Counted from the stretch's first letter, positions 1 to 9,891 are shown. The stretch is 56,508 nt of DNA from Candidatus Krumholzibacteriota bacterium (GCA_024275485.1 JAJRZA010000014.1:1-56508), one strand, 5' to 3'. Made by a program: numbers and translations. The notes: a model not told the origin generated them from the letters alone.

Positions 1-1291
1 TCAGTCCCTGGGGCACATCATTGTGCAGTTTGAAGGCCTGGGGCAGCTTCTTGTATTTCATCACGTACAGGATCGGAGCGAAAGTCTCGTCCTGAACAAT
101 CTGGGCCTTGTTCTGGATCTCGATGATGGTCTGCTGCACAAAAGTGGCCGAGCCGAAAGGCTTGAGTACCTTGCCGCCGTACAGTACTTTGCCGCCCTGC
201 TCCTTGGCGGCAATGATGGCATTCTCGTAGTCGCTCACGGCGCCTTCATCGATCAATGGGCCCATCAGGGTTTTGGAATCCAAAGGATCACCAATGGCCA
301 CCTTCTTGTAATTGGCAATGAGCTTCTTGACGAACTTGTCGAACACCGTCTCCTGAATGATCAGGCGACGAGTCGATGTGCAACGCTGACCGGCGGTGCC
401 TACAGCACCAAAGAACGCGCTGGCCAGAGCTCCGGTTAGATCAGCTTTTTCACTGATGATGATGGCGTTGTTGCCACCCAGTTCAAGGATCGTGCGGCCG
501 AGACGGCCACCGACCACCGCGCCGATGCGCTGTCCCATGCGGGTCGAACCGGTGGCGCTGACCATGGGGATATGTTTGTCGTTGATCAGCTTCTCGCCGA
601 TGACGGACCCGCGACCGATGGTCACGCAACTGATGCCTTCAGGCAGGTTGTTGGCCTTGAAAACTTCGTTGACGATGTTCTGGCAGGCGATGGCGCACAA
701 AGGCGTCTTGCTCGATGGCTTCCACAGGGTGCTGTCACCACAGACCCAGGCCAGGGCGGTGTTCCAGGCCCACACGGCAACCGGGAAATTGAAGGCACTG
801 ATCACGCCCACAACACCCAGAGGATGCCACTGTTCCATCATGCGGTGCTTGGGCCGCTCGCTCTGCAGGGTTGGGCCGCTCAGGTTGCGGCTCATGCCCA
901 CGGCGAAGTCGCAGATGTCGATCATCTCCTGCACTTCCCCCAGCCCCTCGGTGTAGATTTTTCCCATTTCCAGGCTCACAAGGGCGCCCAGCATCTCCTT
1001 TTTCTCGCGCAGGGCTTGGCCCACCTGGCGGACAATTTCGCCGCGTAAGGGGGCAGGCATGGTACGGAACTCGAGAAATGCCTTGCGAGCCTGCTTCATG
1101 ACCAGGTCATAGTCACTGGGACTGGCCTGTTCGATTTTGCCCAGCAGCTCACCGGTGGTGGGGCTGAAACTTGAAAGGTAATCCTTGCTGTTGGCGAACC
1201 ATTCGCCGCCACAGCTGGCACCCTTCATCTTCGACTTCAGGCCCAGGGCCCGGAAGATCTGGTTCTTTGTGATTTTTTTTGCCTTGGCCAT
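1..1291 (-). CDS. Alpha-aminoadipate-semialdehyde dehydrogenase (ALDH7 family), C-terminus outside window
   Basis: NAD(P)-dependent aldehyde dehydrogenase. Its probable reaction is oxidation of aminoadipate semialdehyde to 2-aminoadipate, the third step of lysine breakdown by the saccharopine route. About 430 residues are visible of the roughly 500 usual in the family; the rest lies beyond base 1. The catalytic pair is present: Glu270 in ELGGNN and Cys304 in GQRCTSTRR. The segment FNFPVAVWAWN and the later DETFAPILYV are typical of ALDH7 (antiquitin) rather than betaine or succinate-semialdehyde enzymes. The start at 1291 has GGAGG nine bases upstream. It follows the saccharopine dehydrogenase gene by 27 bases on the same strand, which supports the substrate assignment. 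A piperideine-6-carboxylate dehydrogenase label would mean the same enzyme. Confidence 0.9.
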   Translation of the reverse strand, partial: MAKAKKITKNQIFRALGLKSKMKGASCGGEWFANSKDYLSSFSPTTGELLGKIEQASPSDYDLVMKQARKAFLEFRTMPAPLRGEIVRQVGQALREKKEMLGALVSLEMGKIYTEGLGEVQEMIDICDFAVGMSRNLSGPTLQSERPKHRMMEQWHPLGVVGVISAFNFPVAVWAWNTALAWVCGDSTLWKPSSKTPLCAIACQNIVNEVFKANNLPEGISCVTIGRGSVIGEKLINDKHIPMVSATGSTRMGQRIGAVVGGRLGRTILELGGNNAIIISEKADLTGALASAFFGAVGTAGQRCTSTRRLIIQETVFDKFVKKLIANYKKVAIGDPLDSKTLMGPLIDEGAVSDYENAIIAAKEQGGKVLYGGKVLKPFGSATFVQQTIIEIQNKAQIVQDETFAPILYVMKYKKLPQAFKLHNDVPQGL

Positions 1292-1318
1292 TTTCCAATG
1301 CCTCCAAAAGTTCGTGTC

Positions 1319-2644
1319 CTAGTAGGACGTCCTCTCATCCTTGCAAACGATATTCAGGTCCGCCAGTTCGTCGAGAACCGGGTTGTATATTTCAGGGTGA
1401 ACCGGTCGCAGCACACCGCGCTGACTAATTTTTCCATCCAATATCAGGCGGGCGGCGATGGCCGCTGGCAACGATACGGTGCGGCTCATGGAACTGTCTC
1501 CATAACGCTCGCCGTAATCGACCAGGGTAGAAGTCAGGCGTTCGTAATGATCATCCTCCTCGAACCAGGCTTTGAACTCGTGGAAGAGCACCACCATATC
1601 CCGTTCGCCGGGCTTGTAGGACAGCTTTTCCAACATGATTTCACCCAGCAGGTCCAGGGGAGAAATTTCATCCTTACCGATAGGACGACGGCTGAACAGG
1701 CCCAGCCAATGCATATTCCAGGGGGGCAGACAATCCGCGGGTATACCCATGCGTTCGGCCGCGACCACCCGCAGATCCTGGTCCTGATCCGCTTCCAGCA
1801 AGACTCTCATGTAGTCGGCAAAGGTCATCCCCTTGCACTCGCGGGGTTCCATGTCCAACAGGCCCAGTTTGCCGAAATGGTACATGGAGTTGCACCAGCC
1901 GATGTACCTGAGAGTGCCTCGAAACAATCCACGTATTTCCCCACCCAGTCCGTAGATGTCCTTGTATTTCAGGGAATCCCGGTTGGGATAGGCTTCGTAG
2001 GTGCCGGTATTGGGCACATTCAGCAGGCGCATATCCCTGAACAGTTTTTCAGGAGGGACTTTCACCACATGATTGTCCCGCCAGTAACGCGCACCGTTTC
2101 GGCTGGCCAGCAAGACCCCTCGTGGCGCCCAGGAAAACTTGTAACCGAAAGGATTGTCCACCGCTTCGGGAGCCGGCAATCCACCACAATAGGACCGGAA
2201 ATGACGAATTTTACCACCCCGGGCATGCACATCGTCAATGATGCGCATGGCCGACATGTGGTCGACTCCAGGGTCCAGTCCTATTTCATTCAGGAAAATC
2301 AAACCCTTGTCCTTGGCATCCTGATCCATCGCCAACATCTCGTCTGAAACGTAGGAAGCGGTGACCATATTTTTTCCCGCAGCCCAGCAATGCCGAGCCA
2401 CCAGGGGATGGAATGTGAAAGGAACCAGGCTGATCACCAGGTCGTGTTACTGAACCAGGGATGCAAGTGTCGAGTCGTCGGAGAGATCAAGAGCTTTGGC
2501 CACCCCGTTGGGATCGCCTCCCACCAGCTTGACCGCATCTTCGATGCCCAGACTGGTGACGGTCAGTTGATACTCACGATTGAGCAGGTAACGAACGAGG
2601 GGCCCGGCGATCATGCCGGCCCCCAGCACCAGGATTTTTTTCAT
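1319..2644 (-). pseudogene. Saccharopine dehydrogenase (glutamate-forming), interrupted by an in-frame TAA
   Basis: Should split saccharopine into glutamate and aminoadipate semialdehyde. The start at 2644 opens an N-terminal Rossmann nucleotide-binding motif, VLGAGMIAGPLVRYLL. The body carries LYS9-type motifs: ISLVPFTFHPLVA, NEIGLDPGVDHMSAM, SYCGGLPAPE, FSWAPRGVL. It ends normally with TAG. After residue 65 a TAA (2447-2449) interrupts the frame between LVQ and HDLVISLVP, in the middle of a conserved stretch. The frame is otherwise intact (441 codons, about full length for bacterial family members), so a single base change explains the break. It may be a recent nonsense mutation, a base error, or read through. 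A restart at 2437 would lack the NAD(P)-binding fold and is unlikely to be active. Confidence 0.85.
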
Positions 2645-2727
2645 CCCATCCCACCTTAGTACAGATTGGCCACGACCAATGGCTCTGTGGAGTTAAAGAC
2701 CAATTGCGAGAATTCCTGCAAAACATT

Positions 2728-4053
2728 CTATTTGCCGTGCTTGTCCAGGGATTCCTGGAGATATCGGAAGTTGGGAGTCAGTTCACCCCGGTGGGTGACC
2801 ACCGCCTTCTTCAAATAGGACGGCAGATGCAAACTGCCATAGTCGCTGGCAAAGTCGGCCTGGGCCAGGACCGGCACCATTTCCCGTAAAACCCGGCTGA
2901 AATGTTCAGAAGACTCCCTTGGCAATTCGCAGGGTAGATTATCCACCGACATGATCACCGGACCGTGGCCCGCCACACCATCGGTGACGCTGCGCGAAGC
3001 TGGATCATAAACATAACAGGGATTATCCGGCTGGGGTGCTTTGAGAGTCATTTCAATGCTGCCTGCAATGTCACAGCTGATATCACCAATGACCTGCAGG
3101 CGGGGAGACTTGTCCGGGCCATATTGTGATTTGGCCCACTTGTGGGTCACCAGCCGCGGGTACTTCTCTTCCCAGTAAATGGTATTCATGAGCAGGTCCA
3201 AATGGGGCAGGAATTTCTCGAAAACCGCTCGGTAATTTTCCGGACGCTGGTAATAGTCCTGCAGAACGAATTGGGCATCGGCGGATTTGGTCTCGACCAT
3301 ATCCTCTTCGCGGAAAACAACTTGAACCAGGGGTCCCACTACATCCACCGAGGCCTGGGCCGAAGCTTCCAATTGATCCACGGTGATGCTTTTCACCGGC
3401 AAGCATGCCAAAATTTCCTGGCATCCTTTGGAGACGTTTCCATATCCTGCCAAGCCAATGATTACCGGCTGCCGGTGATCCCCCATGCCTTCTGCTTCGA
3501 TCCGGGTTCCGATTTCCCGCAAATGATCCTTGGCCTCTTCAAGATTGGCGTATTGATAAGCATGTTTGACAGCCTGAAGAGGGGTTTTCTTGCCCTGCAA
3601 TTCCAGCCTTTGAGCCAGGCAGACCAGAGATTCGATCATACCCGCATTACCGGCATGAACGCTGAAAAAAATCAGCCGGCGGTTTTGTTCGTCGGCAATT
3701 TTCTCGTAATCGATGAGGGTGGCGCCTTCATTCAGCAGGTGCTGCAACATGGGCATGTTGTTGTCCTGACCCTTGACAGTATGGGAAAAATAGACAAAGA
3801 CCTTGTTTCCCTGCAGCAGACCCAGGGGAATTTCCTTGACGCCAAAAATGATGTCGGCCTCGGTGAGATCGTCGTTCACCGTCAAGCCTGCATTGAGATA
3901 GTCGTCGTCGGTGAAAACCCGGATAGGCGATGGCTGGATGACAAATTCAATGTCGTGCTTCATTTTCAGGTCGGCCAAATCGGCAGGAACCAGGGGCACC
4001 CGCCGTTCCCATTTGTTTTTGTCTTCCCGCCGAATACCGATGACTGCGCCCAT
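2728..4053 (-). CDS. Lysine-ketoglutarate reductase (saccharopine-forming)
   Basis: First enzyme of saccharopine-route lysine degradation, condensing lysine with 2-oxoglutarate to saccharopine using NAD(P)H. The 441-residue protein opens with IGIRREDKNKWERRVPLVP, the signature of the alanine dehydrogenase/PNT-like N-terminal domain of LKR. It continues with VKEIP, KVFVYFSHTVKGQ and LIDYEKIADEQNRRLIFFS. A second nucleotide-binding part follows (VIIGLAGYGNVSKGCQEIL), then DISCDIAGSIE. I chose 4053 as start because GGGGA lies five bases upstream; a longer frame from 4104 lacks a sensible ribosome site. In plants and animals this domain is fused to saccharopine dehydrogenase; here the two are separate genes in the same order. 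The dehydrogenase starts 83 bases downstream. Confidence 0.9.
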   Translation of the reverse strand: MGAVIGIRREDKNKWERRVPLVPADLADLKMKHDIEFVIQPSPIRVFTDDDYLNAGLTVNDDLTEADIIFGVKEIPLGLLQGNKVFVYFSHTVKGQDNNMPMLQHLLNEGATLIDYEKIADEQNRRLIFFSVHAGNAGMIESLVCLAQRLELQGKKTPLQAVKHAYQYANLEEAKDHLREIGTRIEAEGMGDHRQPVIIGLAGYGNVSKGCQEILACLPVKSITVDQLEASAQASVDVVGPLVQVVFREEDMVETKSADAQFVLQDYYQRPENYRAVFEKFLPHLDLLMNTIYWEEKYPRLVTHKWAKSQYGPDKSPRLQVIGDISCDIAGSIEMTLKAPQPDNPCYVYDPASRSVTDGVAGHGPVIMSVDNLPCELPRESSEHFSRVLREMVPVLAQADFASDYGSLHLPSYLKKAVVTHRGELTPNFRYLQESLDKHGK

Positions 4054-4195
4054 GAAATCCCCATATCGAACGTTACAAAAATGATTATTTGGAACAAAAC
4101 CCATGACCGCCGACGAGCCGCGCCGACACCCGGCATAAGCTAGACCCCTCAGGCATGGGAGTCAAGCCTGTACATGGCCCAATCTGAGCCGAAAA

Positions 4196-4207
4196 TCCGG
4201 ATCCGGA
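4196..4207. promoter_or_regulatory. 12-bp palindrome between the lysine operon and the DinB-like gene
   Basis: The perfect palindrome TCCGGATCCGGA lies in the 274-base divergent region between the lysine-degradation operon (minus) and the DinB-like gene (plus). It could be a regulator site. There is no second copy to support this and GC-rich palindromes arise by chance, so it is only a candidate. Confidence 0.2.
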
Positions 4208-4327
4208 CTGGGCTAAGGTTTGGGGTGACAGCTTCATTCCGGGGTTGTACAATGTATTGGAGTATTGAGGTCTCCGAGTCTGATCTATCGGGCTTGCCGT
4301 CACGACCTTTCCCCCAAAGGAGAGACA

Positions 4328-4825
4328 ATGTCCGCCAACAGTCCTAGCGACAACCAAAATACCAATTTTTCCGTACCAGTGAAACAGGCACTGCAATTCT
4401 TAAGTCGCACCTGCAGCGTATTTCATGATGACGATGCCGAATACGCCCCCACCCCAGGGCAGTTCACCGTGGCCCAACATGTAGCCCATGTGGCCCAAAC
4501 CATCGATTGGTTTGTGGATGGAGGCTTTCGGGCCGAGGGCTTCGATCTGGATTTCGCCCAGCACCAGAAGGTTGTGCGGGAGTGCAACTCCTTGCCGGAG
4601 GCCATGGTCTGGCTGGTCAAAAGTGTGGATTCCGCCGCTGTTGTTCTGGACCACAAAACCTCTGCGGAGATGATGGAACCCATTGCACCGGGTCCGGTCA
4701 TGGGTGGAGAACCCCGAGCCGCCATCATTGCGGCCATCGCCGAGCATACGGCTCATCATCGCGGCTCACTTGCTGTGTACGCCCGAATGTTGGGTTATGC
4801 GCCCCCGATGCCCTACTCCGATTGA
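4328..4825 (+). CDS. DinB-family (YfiT/DinB-like four-helix metal-binding) protein
   Basis: Cytoplasmic protein of 165 residues in the DinB/YfiT fold family. The family is a four-helix bundle with a three-histidine metal site, and its members include thiol transferases and stress-induced proteins of unknown reaction. Visible signs are the first helix histidines in TVAQHVAHVAQTIDWF and the C-terminal HTAHHRGSLAVYARML, which supplies the last His pair. The start at 4328 has AAAGGAGAG directly upstream. It is transcribed alone, divergent from the lysine operon and closed by a strong hairpin at 4841. The substrate cannot be read from sequence. Confidence 0.85.
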   Translation: MSANSPSDNQNTNFSVPVKQALQFLSRTCSVFHDDDAEYAPTPGQFTVAQHVAHVAQTIDWFVDGGFRAEGFDLDFAQHQKVVRECNSLPEAMVWLVKSVDSAAVVLDHKTSAEMMEPIAPGPVMGGEPRAAIIAAIAEHTAHHRGSLAVYARMLGYAPPMPYSD

Positions 4826-4840
4826 GTCTGGTGGTCAATA

Positions 4841-4883
4841 AAGTAGGCCGGACGCCCAAAGGGGCCGGCCTACTTCTTTTTTC
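4841..4883. terminator. Bidirectional rho-independent terminator
   Basis: A perfect 11-bp stem, AAGTAGGCCGG paired with CCGGCCTACTT, has a 13-base loop. CTTTTTT follows on the plus strand and TTTATT on the minus strand. It lies between the convergent DinB-like and PepSY-type genes and probably ends both transcripts. Confidence 0.9.
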
Positions 4884-4905
4884 TGAAATCCTGGATTTTC
4901 CCCGG

Positions 4906-5460
4906 TCAATGACGCAACAAAATCGCATACACGATGGGCAACAGAAGCCCCAGGCCCATCAGCACTCCACCACGCCCGGCCAAACCGCTGCGACCTTTGA
5001 CCAGAAAAATCCCCGTGACCGCCAGGATGATCATGATACCGGCATAGGCGTCGGCAATGCCGGTCCAGGGAGCCTTTCCCGAGTTCAGGTGCATGAAGTT
5101 GAGATCAAAAATCAGGGGTCTCTTTTTGAACCCTTTCTTCAAGACCTCGCCGGTGATGAGATTCACATCCAATTCGCCTTTCTCCAGAAAAACCTGGAAC
5201 TCCGACTTGCTGGCCCGCCAGGTGTTTATTACCGGCTCCTGCAAATCGAGGCGAGCAAAAATCAGTTCCTGAATTTCACTGGTAGGGCCGGTGCCCGGTG
5301 GCTCGATCACAAAAGTATCAGTGGTGAGGGCGTAGTTCGCATCCCAGTGGTGGGCGTGGTTCACGGCAAGGCCGCTGATGGCGTACACCAGCGTCAGTCC
5401 CACCGCAAAAAATCCCAACTCCCGATGCAACCAGCGACAGATATTCCGGAACTTGTTCAT
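4906..5460 (-). CDS. PepSY-associated transmembrane protein
   Basis: Inner-membrane protein of 184 residues. It opens with RWLHRELGFFAVGLTLVYAI, the usual first helix of PepSY-associated TM proteins, with His residues at the membrane edge (HRE, then HAHHW). A periplasmic region of about 90 residues follows, containing a PepSY-like stretch (VFLEKGELDVNLITGEVLKKG). Two C-terminal helices end the protein (MIILAVTGIFLVKG and GLLLPIVYAILL). Relatives are often tied to iron uptake or ferric-siderophore reduction. The gene directly upstream is a Fes-like esterase (gap 68 bases, same strand), which fits such a role, but no electron-transfer domain is visible. Confidence 0.75.
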   Translation of the reverse strand: MNKFRNICRWLHRELGFFAVGLTLVYAISGLAVNHAHHWDANYALTTDTFVIEPPGTGPTSEIQELIFARLDLQEPVINTWRASKSEFQVFLEKGELDVNLITGEVLKKGFKKRPLIFDLNFMHLNSGKAPWTGIADAYAGIMIILAVTGIFLVKGRSGLAGRGGVLMGLGLLLPIVYAILLRH

Positions 5461-5528
5461 GCAGTTTGTTTACCGTTCCGTGGTGGCGGTGTCGAGGCCG
5501 GACAATTGATAAGGAGTCAAGCCTTCGA

Positions 5529-6539
5529 TCACCTATGAGGGCTCGTGCCATGGTTCTCACCTGCGACCCAATCCGGGTCCTGAAGAATGAACTCCAACCC
5601 CGAAGCCATTCCGTTACGCCAGTTGATCCAGTTGTGACCGGCGTTTCGTTCCCGCAGCACAGCCTTCATTCCCTTGATTTTCAGAGCCGCCTGCAGGTTC
5701 CGGTTGCTGGCCAAAAGCCACTCCAGGGTTCCACACTCCAAATACCAACTCAACTCTTTTATTTTTTCGGATTGAACTCGACGCAAAAACGACTCGTTGC
5801 CGGCAAAAGGATTCTTCAGATCCATATCTTCGGAAAAAAGAAAAGTACCCGATTGACAGACGACTTTCTGAAAACGATCCGGACTCTCCCAGGCCAGCTG
5901 CGCACTGAACAAACCACCGAGACTGGCGCCCCAGGCGGCCCGCCGTCCATCGCAGGGAACCCGCGATTCCACCATCGGCATCAATTCGTCCAAAACGAAA
6001 CGCAGGTATAGGGGATTGAACGCGTATTCCTCGGTTCGTTGCTTCGGGGGAACAAATATGAGATGTGCAGGGCCCACTCGTTTCGAAACCATCATGCGAT
6101 CCAAGACCTGGGGCACCCGGCCCCAACCGAAGTAGGCCTTGCCATCCTGAAACAAAATGTGGGGCAATGCCACCTGGGCCATGCCGGCAGGAGAATATAC
6201 CAGGAATCTACGATTTTCCTGCAGGATTTCCGAATCCAAACTCAGGCGCAGCACCTGGCCGGCTGGAGCCATGCCGGAAAGCCGCGCCATCGAATCGGGC
6301 CGATAAGCAGGCCCCATCAGGTTGCTGGCAAAGGTCCACCAAGGGTTGAGAATGGGATTGAAATTCTCGGGGTCAGGTCTTTTCCGACCTTGATCGTCGA
6401 TATAGGCGTATTCAAAATAAACATCATCAGGCAAATCGAACGGTGCCATTTCCGCCACCGGCAAAGGAGCCTTGTTCCAATCGGTCCGGTCACTCAGGAA
6501 GTGGGTCGCCCAGGTTGGTGCCTGCAGGTCGATGCGCAT
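5529..6539 (-). CDS. Fes/esterase-D-like alpha/beta hydrolase
   Basis: Hydrolase of 336 residues resembling enterochelin esterase and putative esterase (esterase D fold) proteins. The nucleophile elbow is GASLGG, about two-thirds along the chain (near residue 205). The catalytic His is probably in RNAGHNWINWRNGM near the C-terminus. An N-terminal region of about 100 residues (DDVYFEYAYIDDQG, DPENFNPILNPW) matches the beta-sandwich/CBM48-like lid of Fes-type enzymes. No signal peptide is seen, so it is probably cytoplasmic, as expected for an enzyme cutting an imported ester. The substrate could be a siderophore, but no siderophore biosynthesis or receptor gene lies in the window. It may be co-transcribed with the PepSY-type gene downstream. 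Confidence 0.75.
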   Translation of the reverse strand: MRIDLQAPTWATHFLSDRTDWNKAPLPVAEMAPFDLPDDVYFEYAYIDDQGRKRPDPENFNPILNPWWTFASNLMGPAYRPDSMARLSGMAPAGQVLRLSLDSEILQENRRFLVYSPAGMAQVALPHILFQDGKAYFGWGRVPQVLDRMMVSKRVGPAHLIFVPPKQRTEEYAFNPLYLRFVLDELMPMVESRVPCDGRRAAWGASLGGLFSAQLAWESPDRFQKVVCQSGTFLFSEDMDLKNPFAGNESFLRRVQSEKIKELSWYLECGTLEWLLASNRNLQAALKIKGMKAVLRERNAGHNWINWRNGMASGLEFILQDPDWVAGENHGTSPHR

Positions 6540-6693
6540 GGGATCAGGTGGTGCGTTCGCTGTCGGAACCCTTGTCGGTGAAAAACATGGAAAATTCGAG
6601 CAGGAGCATGTTCAGCCTTTCGAAAAAGAAAGCCCCAGGGAGCAGAATACTATGGCTCGGGCACACAATGTATGGTACTAGCCAAAGGAAAAC

Positions 6694-8517
6694 CTACCCG
6701 GTTTTCCCATCGGATAGGCGAGCCCGCTTGGTGGCCTTTTTCCGTTCGTTCTCATCTAGAATACTTTTTCGCATCCGCAATGATTTAGGAGTCACCACAA
6801 GGTATTCGTCATTGTTCAGATACTCCATGGATTCTTCGAGGCTCATACGCAGGGCCGGAGCCACCTTCATTTTCCTGTCGGTACCGGAGGCCCGCATATT
6901 GCTTAACTGTTTTGCTTTCTGGGCGTTGACCACCAGGTCCTCATCACGCGAATATTCACCTATAATCTGTCCCGTGTACAGGTTGTCACCTGGCGATACG
7001 AAGAACACACCACGATCCTGCAGGGCATCCAGGGCAAACGCCACGGTCTTGCCTGCACCCATGCTGATGATGCTGCCGTTGGTCCGCTCGGGGATGGAGC
7101 CTTTGAAATATTCATACTGGTGGAAAACGTGGTGCATGACGATTTCGCCTGCGGTGGCCCGCAACATTTTGCTTCTAAATCCGATCAGGCCCCGACTGGG
7201 AATATGGAATTCCAGGAAAGTGCGTTCTTCACGTTGCTCCATGGAGATCATCTCGCCTTTGCGGGTGGCTGCAAATTCGATAATCGTGCCGGCCAGGGAG
7301 TTGGGTACATCCACCGAAAGGATCTCCACGGGTTCGGCCTTCTTCCCGTTGACTTCCTTATAGATTACCTGGGGCTGCCCCACCATGAATTCGAAGCCCT
7401 CACGCCGCATGTTTTCCATGAGAATGGAGAGATGCAGAATCCCTCGACCACTGACCTTGAAGGTATCTGAACTGGAAGTGTCCTCCACTCGCAGGGCAAC
7501 GTCGCGCTCTGCTGCCTTGTACAGACGGTCCCGCACCTGACGACTGGTGACGAAATTGCCCTCTTGTCCATAACCAGGGCTGTTGTTGGGCATAAAGCTC
7601 ATGTTCAAAGTAGGATCATCCACATCGATGATATCCAGGGGCTCCGGGTGCAGGGCGTCGGCCAGGGTATCGCCGATGTCCACACCGTCGAGTCCCACCA
7701 CGGGACAGATATCGCCGCACTGGACTTCCGTCACTTCTTTTTTCCCAAGATTGTCAAAGACGAAGAGTTGTCGCACCACGGTGGAGATTTGACTTCCATC
7801 ACGTTTCATCAGCACCACTTGCTGCTTGACCTTCAGGGTACCGCGTACGAGGCGCCCAACGCCGATGCGTCCCACATAATCGCTGTGGTCCATGGCGGCC
7901 ACCAACATCTGGGTTGGACCGTCCAGCACCTGGGGCGCCGGAACGTGATCGATGATCATGTCCAGCAGGGGAAAGAGGTTCTCGCGTTTGTCTTCCAGTT
8001 CTCCCACCGCCCAACCATCACGACCAGCTGCGTACACTCCCCGGAAATCCAGCTGCTCATCGCTGGCACCAAGTTCCACAAATAAATTGAAGATTTCATC
8101 CAGCACTTCATCCGGCCGGGCGCCTTTGCGATCAACCTTGTTGATCACTACCACCGGTTTGAGATTCAACTGCATGGCCTTCTGTAAAACAAAGCGGGTT
8201 TGCGGCATGGGCCCTTCGAAGGCATCCACCAAGAGCAAGACTCCATCGGCCATTTTAAGAACCCGTTCCACCTCTCCACCAAAATCGGCGTGCCCCGGGG
8301 TATCGATCAGATTGATACGTGTATCGTTGTACAGGATGGCAAAATTTTTGGAAGTGATGGTGATGCCGCGCTCTCTTTCAAGATCGTTGGAATCCATCAC
8401 TCTTTCCTGAACCTCCTGACCATCACGAAAAACATTGCATTGCTGGAGGATCTGATCCACCAGGGTTGTCTTTCCATGATCCACATGGGCGATGATCGCC
8501 ACGTTCCTGATCTGCAT
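6694..8517 (-). CDS. typA: Ribosome-associated GTPase TypA/BipA
   Basis: Translational GTPase of the EF-G-like superfamily that binds the 70S ribosome and supports growth under cold and other stress and late 50S assembly. The start at 8517 gives 607 residues, the usual BipA length; the longer frame from 8622 adds an unrelated leader. G motifs are clear: AHVDHGKTT (G1), ERERGITI (G2 region), [12 protein letters not shown] (G3), NKVDR (G4). The C-terminal part carries the BipA signature [18 protein letters not shown] and the late segment [22 protein letters not shown]. The start has only a weak ribosome site. It stands alone, followed 154 bases later by the esterase gene. Confidence 0.97.
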   Translation of the reverse strand: MQIRNVAIIAHVDHGKTTLVDQILQQCNVFRDGQEVQERVMDSNDLERERGITITSKNFAILYNDTRINLIDTPGHADFGGEVERVLKMADGVLLLVDAFEGPMPQTRFVLQKAMQLNLKPVVVINKVDRKGARPDEVLDEIFNLFVELGASDEQLDFRGVYAAGRDGWAVGELEDKRENLFPLLDMIIDHVPAPQVLDGPTQMLVAAMDHSDYVGRIGVGRLVRGTLKVKQQVVLMKRDGSQISTVVRQLFVFDNLGKKEVTEVQCGDICPVVGLDGVDIGDTLADALHPEPLDIIDVDDPTLNMSFMPNNSPGYGQEGNFVTSRQVRDRLYKAAERDVALRVEDTSSSDTFKVSGRGILHLSILMENMRREGFEFMVGQPQVIYKEVNGKKAEPVEILSVDVPNSLAGTIIEFAATRKGEMISMEQREERTFLEFHIPSRGLIGFRSKMLRATAGEIVMHHVFHQYEYFKGSIPERTNGSIISMGAGKTVAFALDALQDRGVFFVSPGDNLYTGQIIGEYSRDEDLVVNAQKAKQLSNMRASGTDRKMKVAPALRMSLEESMEYLNNDEYLVVTPKSLRMRKSILDENERKKATKRARLSDGKTG

Positions 8518-8738
8518 TGCCGAACTACTTTCACCAGGGGGATAAAGTTTTACAAGCGATAGAATAGTCAACCAAACGTCCGTAGCCAAATGAGGAAGAG
8601 TAATTCCCCCAATTAACGGCATTATTTACTTGACCGATCATGGACCTTGACTCACCATGAAGATGTTGTATTCAAACAACATTAAACAACACAAATTTCT
8701 GCCCCCTGACGACCCCACCTCAACCCGGGGAGTTATCC

Positions 8739-9701
8739 ATGACGGAACCAGAAAATGTAGTTCAAACTCTACAAGACTTGGGAATCACCCGTACCGAAGC
8801 CGAAGTATACTTGGCTACCTTGCAAGAATCCCACGGCGGACCCGTCAGTGCCTACCGGGTAGCTCAATCGGTGGGGAAAGATCCCGCCAATCTCTCCAAG
8901 ACCCTGGCAAGTCTCGAAGTTCTGGGAGCAGTGCGCACCATTCAGGAAAAGCCGCGGCTGTATGTCCCCATAGCTCCGACTGAGTTCACGAACCAATTGA
9001 TTGCAGATATGGAAAATAATCGTCGCCAGGTTTTGAAACATTTGCCTGACTTGGAAACTACCCAACTGTATGGCATTCCCATGGCCCTGAACAACCAGAA
9101 GCAAGCCCTGGCAAAAGCCACCGAACTCATGTCCCGCTGCCGCAGCGAATTGCTTTTATTTGCTGATGATCACACCCTGAAAATGATGGGCACCAATCTC
9201 GAAGTCCTGGCTGTCAGTTCGGACGTCAGAGTTCGTTTGCTGAGCATTGAAGAATTTGCCATGCAGGGAGTTGAAGAAACTGTCATAGGGGTACCCGTTG
9301 GTTTTGCCGATCCACAGCCGATTCCCTGGCTGCAGATGATTGTCGACCGACAGTCATGGTTAACGGCCAGTTTCACCAGTGCTGGCGCGGATAAAATGCC
9401 TTGCGGATGGTGGAGTGACGATCCGGCCTTGGCCCTTGTTTTTGGCGCCAGCCTATCTGCAGCCGTCGACCGAGCAATCGAAATGGCACCACGGATTTCA
9501 AGGGAGACGTCCCCGGCAGATGCGCCTTCTGCAGCCATTGTTGAAGAACTGAGTATTTCTGAACCTACCGAAGAACCTAGTGCGGGAAAAAATTCAGGGA
9601 AAAATTCAGGGAAAATTGCTCCCCCCCCTCCCCAAGACGATGACGGTGTCGATGACGATGACGGTTTGAAATTCATCATTCGTCATGAAGAAAATGACTA
9701 A
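8739..9701 (+). CDS. TrmB-like winged-helix regulator with acidic C-terminal tail
   Basis: Probable transcription factor of 320 residues. The first about 80 residues form a winged helix typical of TrmB proteins: LGITRTEAEVYLATL, then VSAYRVAQSVGKDPANLSKTL and a wing ending RTIQEKPRLYVP. The middle (about 110-250) matches the TrmB/phospholipase-D-like effector region that follows the helix in this family (SRCRSELLLFADD, WLTASFTSAG). The last about 70 residues are low complexity: a short tandem repeat encoding GKNSGKNSGK (bases 9584-9616), a proline run, then DDDGVDDDDG. The ligand and targets are unknown. The start has GGGGAG upstream. It is divergent from typA. Confidence 0.75.
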   Translation: MTEPENVVQTLQDLGITRTEAEVYLATLQESHGGPVSAYRVAQSVGKDPANLSKTLASLEVLGAVRTIQEKPRLYVPIAPTEFTNQLIADMENNRRQVLKHLPDLETTQLYGIPMALNNQKQALAKATELMSRCRSELLLFADDHTLKMMGTNLEVLAVSSDVRVRLLSIEEFAMQGVEETVIGVPVGFADPQPIPWLQMIVDRQSWLTASFTSAGADKMPCGWWSDDPALALVFGASLSAAVDRAIEMAPRISRETSPADAPSAAIVEELSISEPTEEPSAGKNSGKNSGKIAPPPPQDDDGVDDDDGLKFIIRHEEND

Positions 9702-9766
9702 CAGCACTTTGCTTTTACGAAGGCGGAAGATTTTTCAAGAGATCAAAACCGGAAAGGAACCGGCAA

Positions 9767-9797
9767 TAAAAAAAGGGGAGCCTTTTTCAAGCCCCCC
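9767..9797 (-). terminator. Minus-strand terminator hairpin
   Basis: Read on the minus strand, GGGGGGCT pairs with GGCTCCCC (two wobble pairs, loop TGAAAAA), followed by TTTTTTT. On the plus strand the wobbles become mismatches and no T run follows, so it acts on minus transcripts. The only minus-strand coding trace upstream is the remnant at 9892-10084. Confidence 0.65.
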
Positions 9798-9891
9798 TAG
9801 TGCTATTCCGGTCGTCAATATGCGCTATATTCAAAAGGTCCATTTTTACCAAGATGTTGCACAATTTTTAACTTGAACAGCTACCCATATG

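Noticed and set aside
9685-9876. 63-codon plus-strand frame overlapping the end of the TrmB-like gene
   Set aside because: It reads through the terminator hairpin at 9767-9797 and looks like noise.
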